Shown: positions 5,773 to 6,224 of the stretch, one piece after another
How the letters are laid out: every line of letters begins with the position of its first letter
Position numbering within the stretch: position 1 is the stretch's first letter
Assembly (NCBI GenBank): GCA_030452365.1
Contig: JAKDMK010000153.1
Span: 1-6,224 of the forward strand
Reading direction: 5' to 3'
DNA: 6,224 nucleotides
DNA from: Nitrococcus sp.
GTDB taxonomy: Bacteria; Pseudomonadota; Gammaproteobacteria; Nitrococcales; Nitrococcaceae
Made by a program: the position numbers and the translations under genes
The notes under the pieces: generated by a model
What the model saw: only the letters and a program-made list of their open reading frames with translations
Databases searched by the model: none
Told to the model about the DNA's origin: nothing

Positions 5773-6224
5773 AAAATACTACCAGCAATACGGCATTGCG
5801 CATCCGGCTCACAATGTGGCGCGCATTGCCGGAAAGCAGATTCGTCATCGAGCCTCTCGGTACTTCTCGGGGCGGATGCTTGAGATTGGGTGCGGAACAA
5901 AAGCCAAGGGATTGCTGCTGAGCGAATTCGTAGAAGAGCATATCGGGTTAGATCACAAGGACTGCCGGCACGATAATTCAAACATAGACGTATTTGGCAC
6001 AGCTTATGAAATTCCTTGCGACGATAATTCCTTCGATTGCATACTCAGCACAGCAGTCCTGGAGCACCTGGAAGACCCGCAAAGTGCGCTGCATGAGGCA
6101 TATCGCGTCTGTATACCAGGAGGCTACGCTCTGTACACGATGCCGCTATTCTGGCACCTTCACGAAGAGCCCAGGGATTTTTTCAGGTACACCAAACATG
6201 GACTTCGTCATCTCTTCGAAACCG
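5759..6224 (+). CDS. Class I SAM-dependent methyltransferase, 3'-partial
   Basis: The frame from ATG 5759 stays open to the window edge, giving 155 residues. MLEIGCGTKAKG (40-51) is the SAM-binding glycine-rich motif I, and Asp65 in HIGLDHK (61-67) fits the acidic residue that binds the ribose. EIPCDDNSFDCILSTAVLEHLEDP (84-107 region) is the typical motif II/III stretch of Methyltransf_11 proteins. VCIPGGYALYTMP (117-129) follows, then DFFRYTKHGLRHLFE (140-154), a tail common in methyltransferases of polysaccharide clusters. Likely a cytoplasmic O- or N-methyltransferase acting on a sugar, but small-molecule targets cannot be excluded. It overlaps the sulfotransferase by 14 bp with no clear ribosome binding site, so it is probably co-translated. 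It has the lowest GC look of the window and uses ATA for three isoleucines. The C-terminus lies outside the window. Confidence 0.87.
   Translation, partial: MQTTEKYYQQYGIAHPAHNVARIAGKQIRHRASRYFSGRMLEIGCGTKAKGLLLSEFVEEHIGLDHKDCRHDNSNIDVFGTAYEIPCDDNSFDCILSTAVLEHLEDPQSALHEAYRVCIPGGYALYTMPLFWHLHEEPRDFFRYTKHGLRHLFET

Noticed and set aside
5526..5981. 151-residue minus-strand frame opposite the sulfotransferase/methyltransferase junction
   Set aside because: Both plus-strand genes here carry clear family motifs; the antisense frame has none.
1..6224. tRNA, rRNA, CRISPR array, complete insertion sequence or phage genes
   Set aside because: No cloverleaf, no regularly spaced repeats and no transposase, integrase or phage motif was seen on either strand.

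Overview
The window looks like part of a surface-polysaccharide (capsule, exopolysaccharide or O-antigen) biosynthesis region of a Gram-negative bacterium. It holds six plus-strand genes; the first is cut by the left edge and the last by the right edge. High GC and gaps full of short palindromic repeats with CGTCATTC...GAATCCAG, CGTCACC...GGTGACG and GTTGGGGT...ACCCCAAC cores suggest a gammaproteobacterium, perhaps a Chromatiales-like one. That placement is inference; no marker gene is present.

Layout: (1) 1-1903, two family 2 glycosyltransferases overlapping by 14 bp. The tail of the first and the start codon of the second lie inside a patch of repeat DNA. (2) 1904-2510, a 607-bp gap with at least five degenerate palindromic elements and no convincing gene. 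(3) 2511-3689, a PLP-dependent sugar aminotransferase of the DegT/DnrJ/EryC1/StrS family. (4) 3690-3868, a 179-bp gap with a perfect TATAAT box just before the next gene. (5) 3869-6224, three tightly packed genes: a FemAB/GNAT-like acyl- or aminoacyltransferase, a PAPS-type sulfotransferase (4-bp ATGA overlap) and a class I SAM methyltransferase (14-bp overlap, truncated).

Reading together: the glycosyltransferases would extend a lipid-linked oligosaccharide, and the aminotransferase would make an amino sugar nucleotide. The FemAB-like protein, sulfotransferase and methyltransferase could decorate the glycan with N-acyl or aminoacyl, sulfate and methyl groups. The substrates cannot be read from the sequence. 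The last three genes are less GC-rich and use the ATA isoleucine codon, which is absent from the first three, so they may have a different history.

No demonstrably new system is visible. The points most worth checking are the repeat-built gene junction near 940-1063, the competing hairpins at 2221-2282 and the tailoring-enzyme set from 3869 onward.
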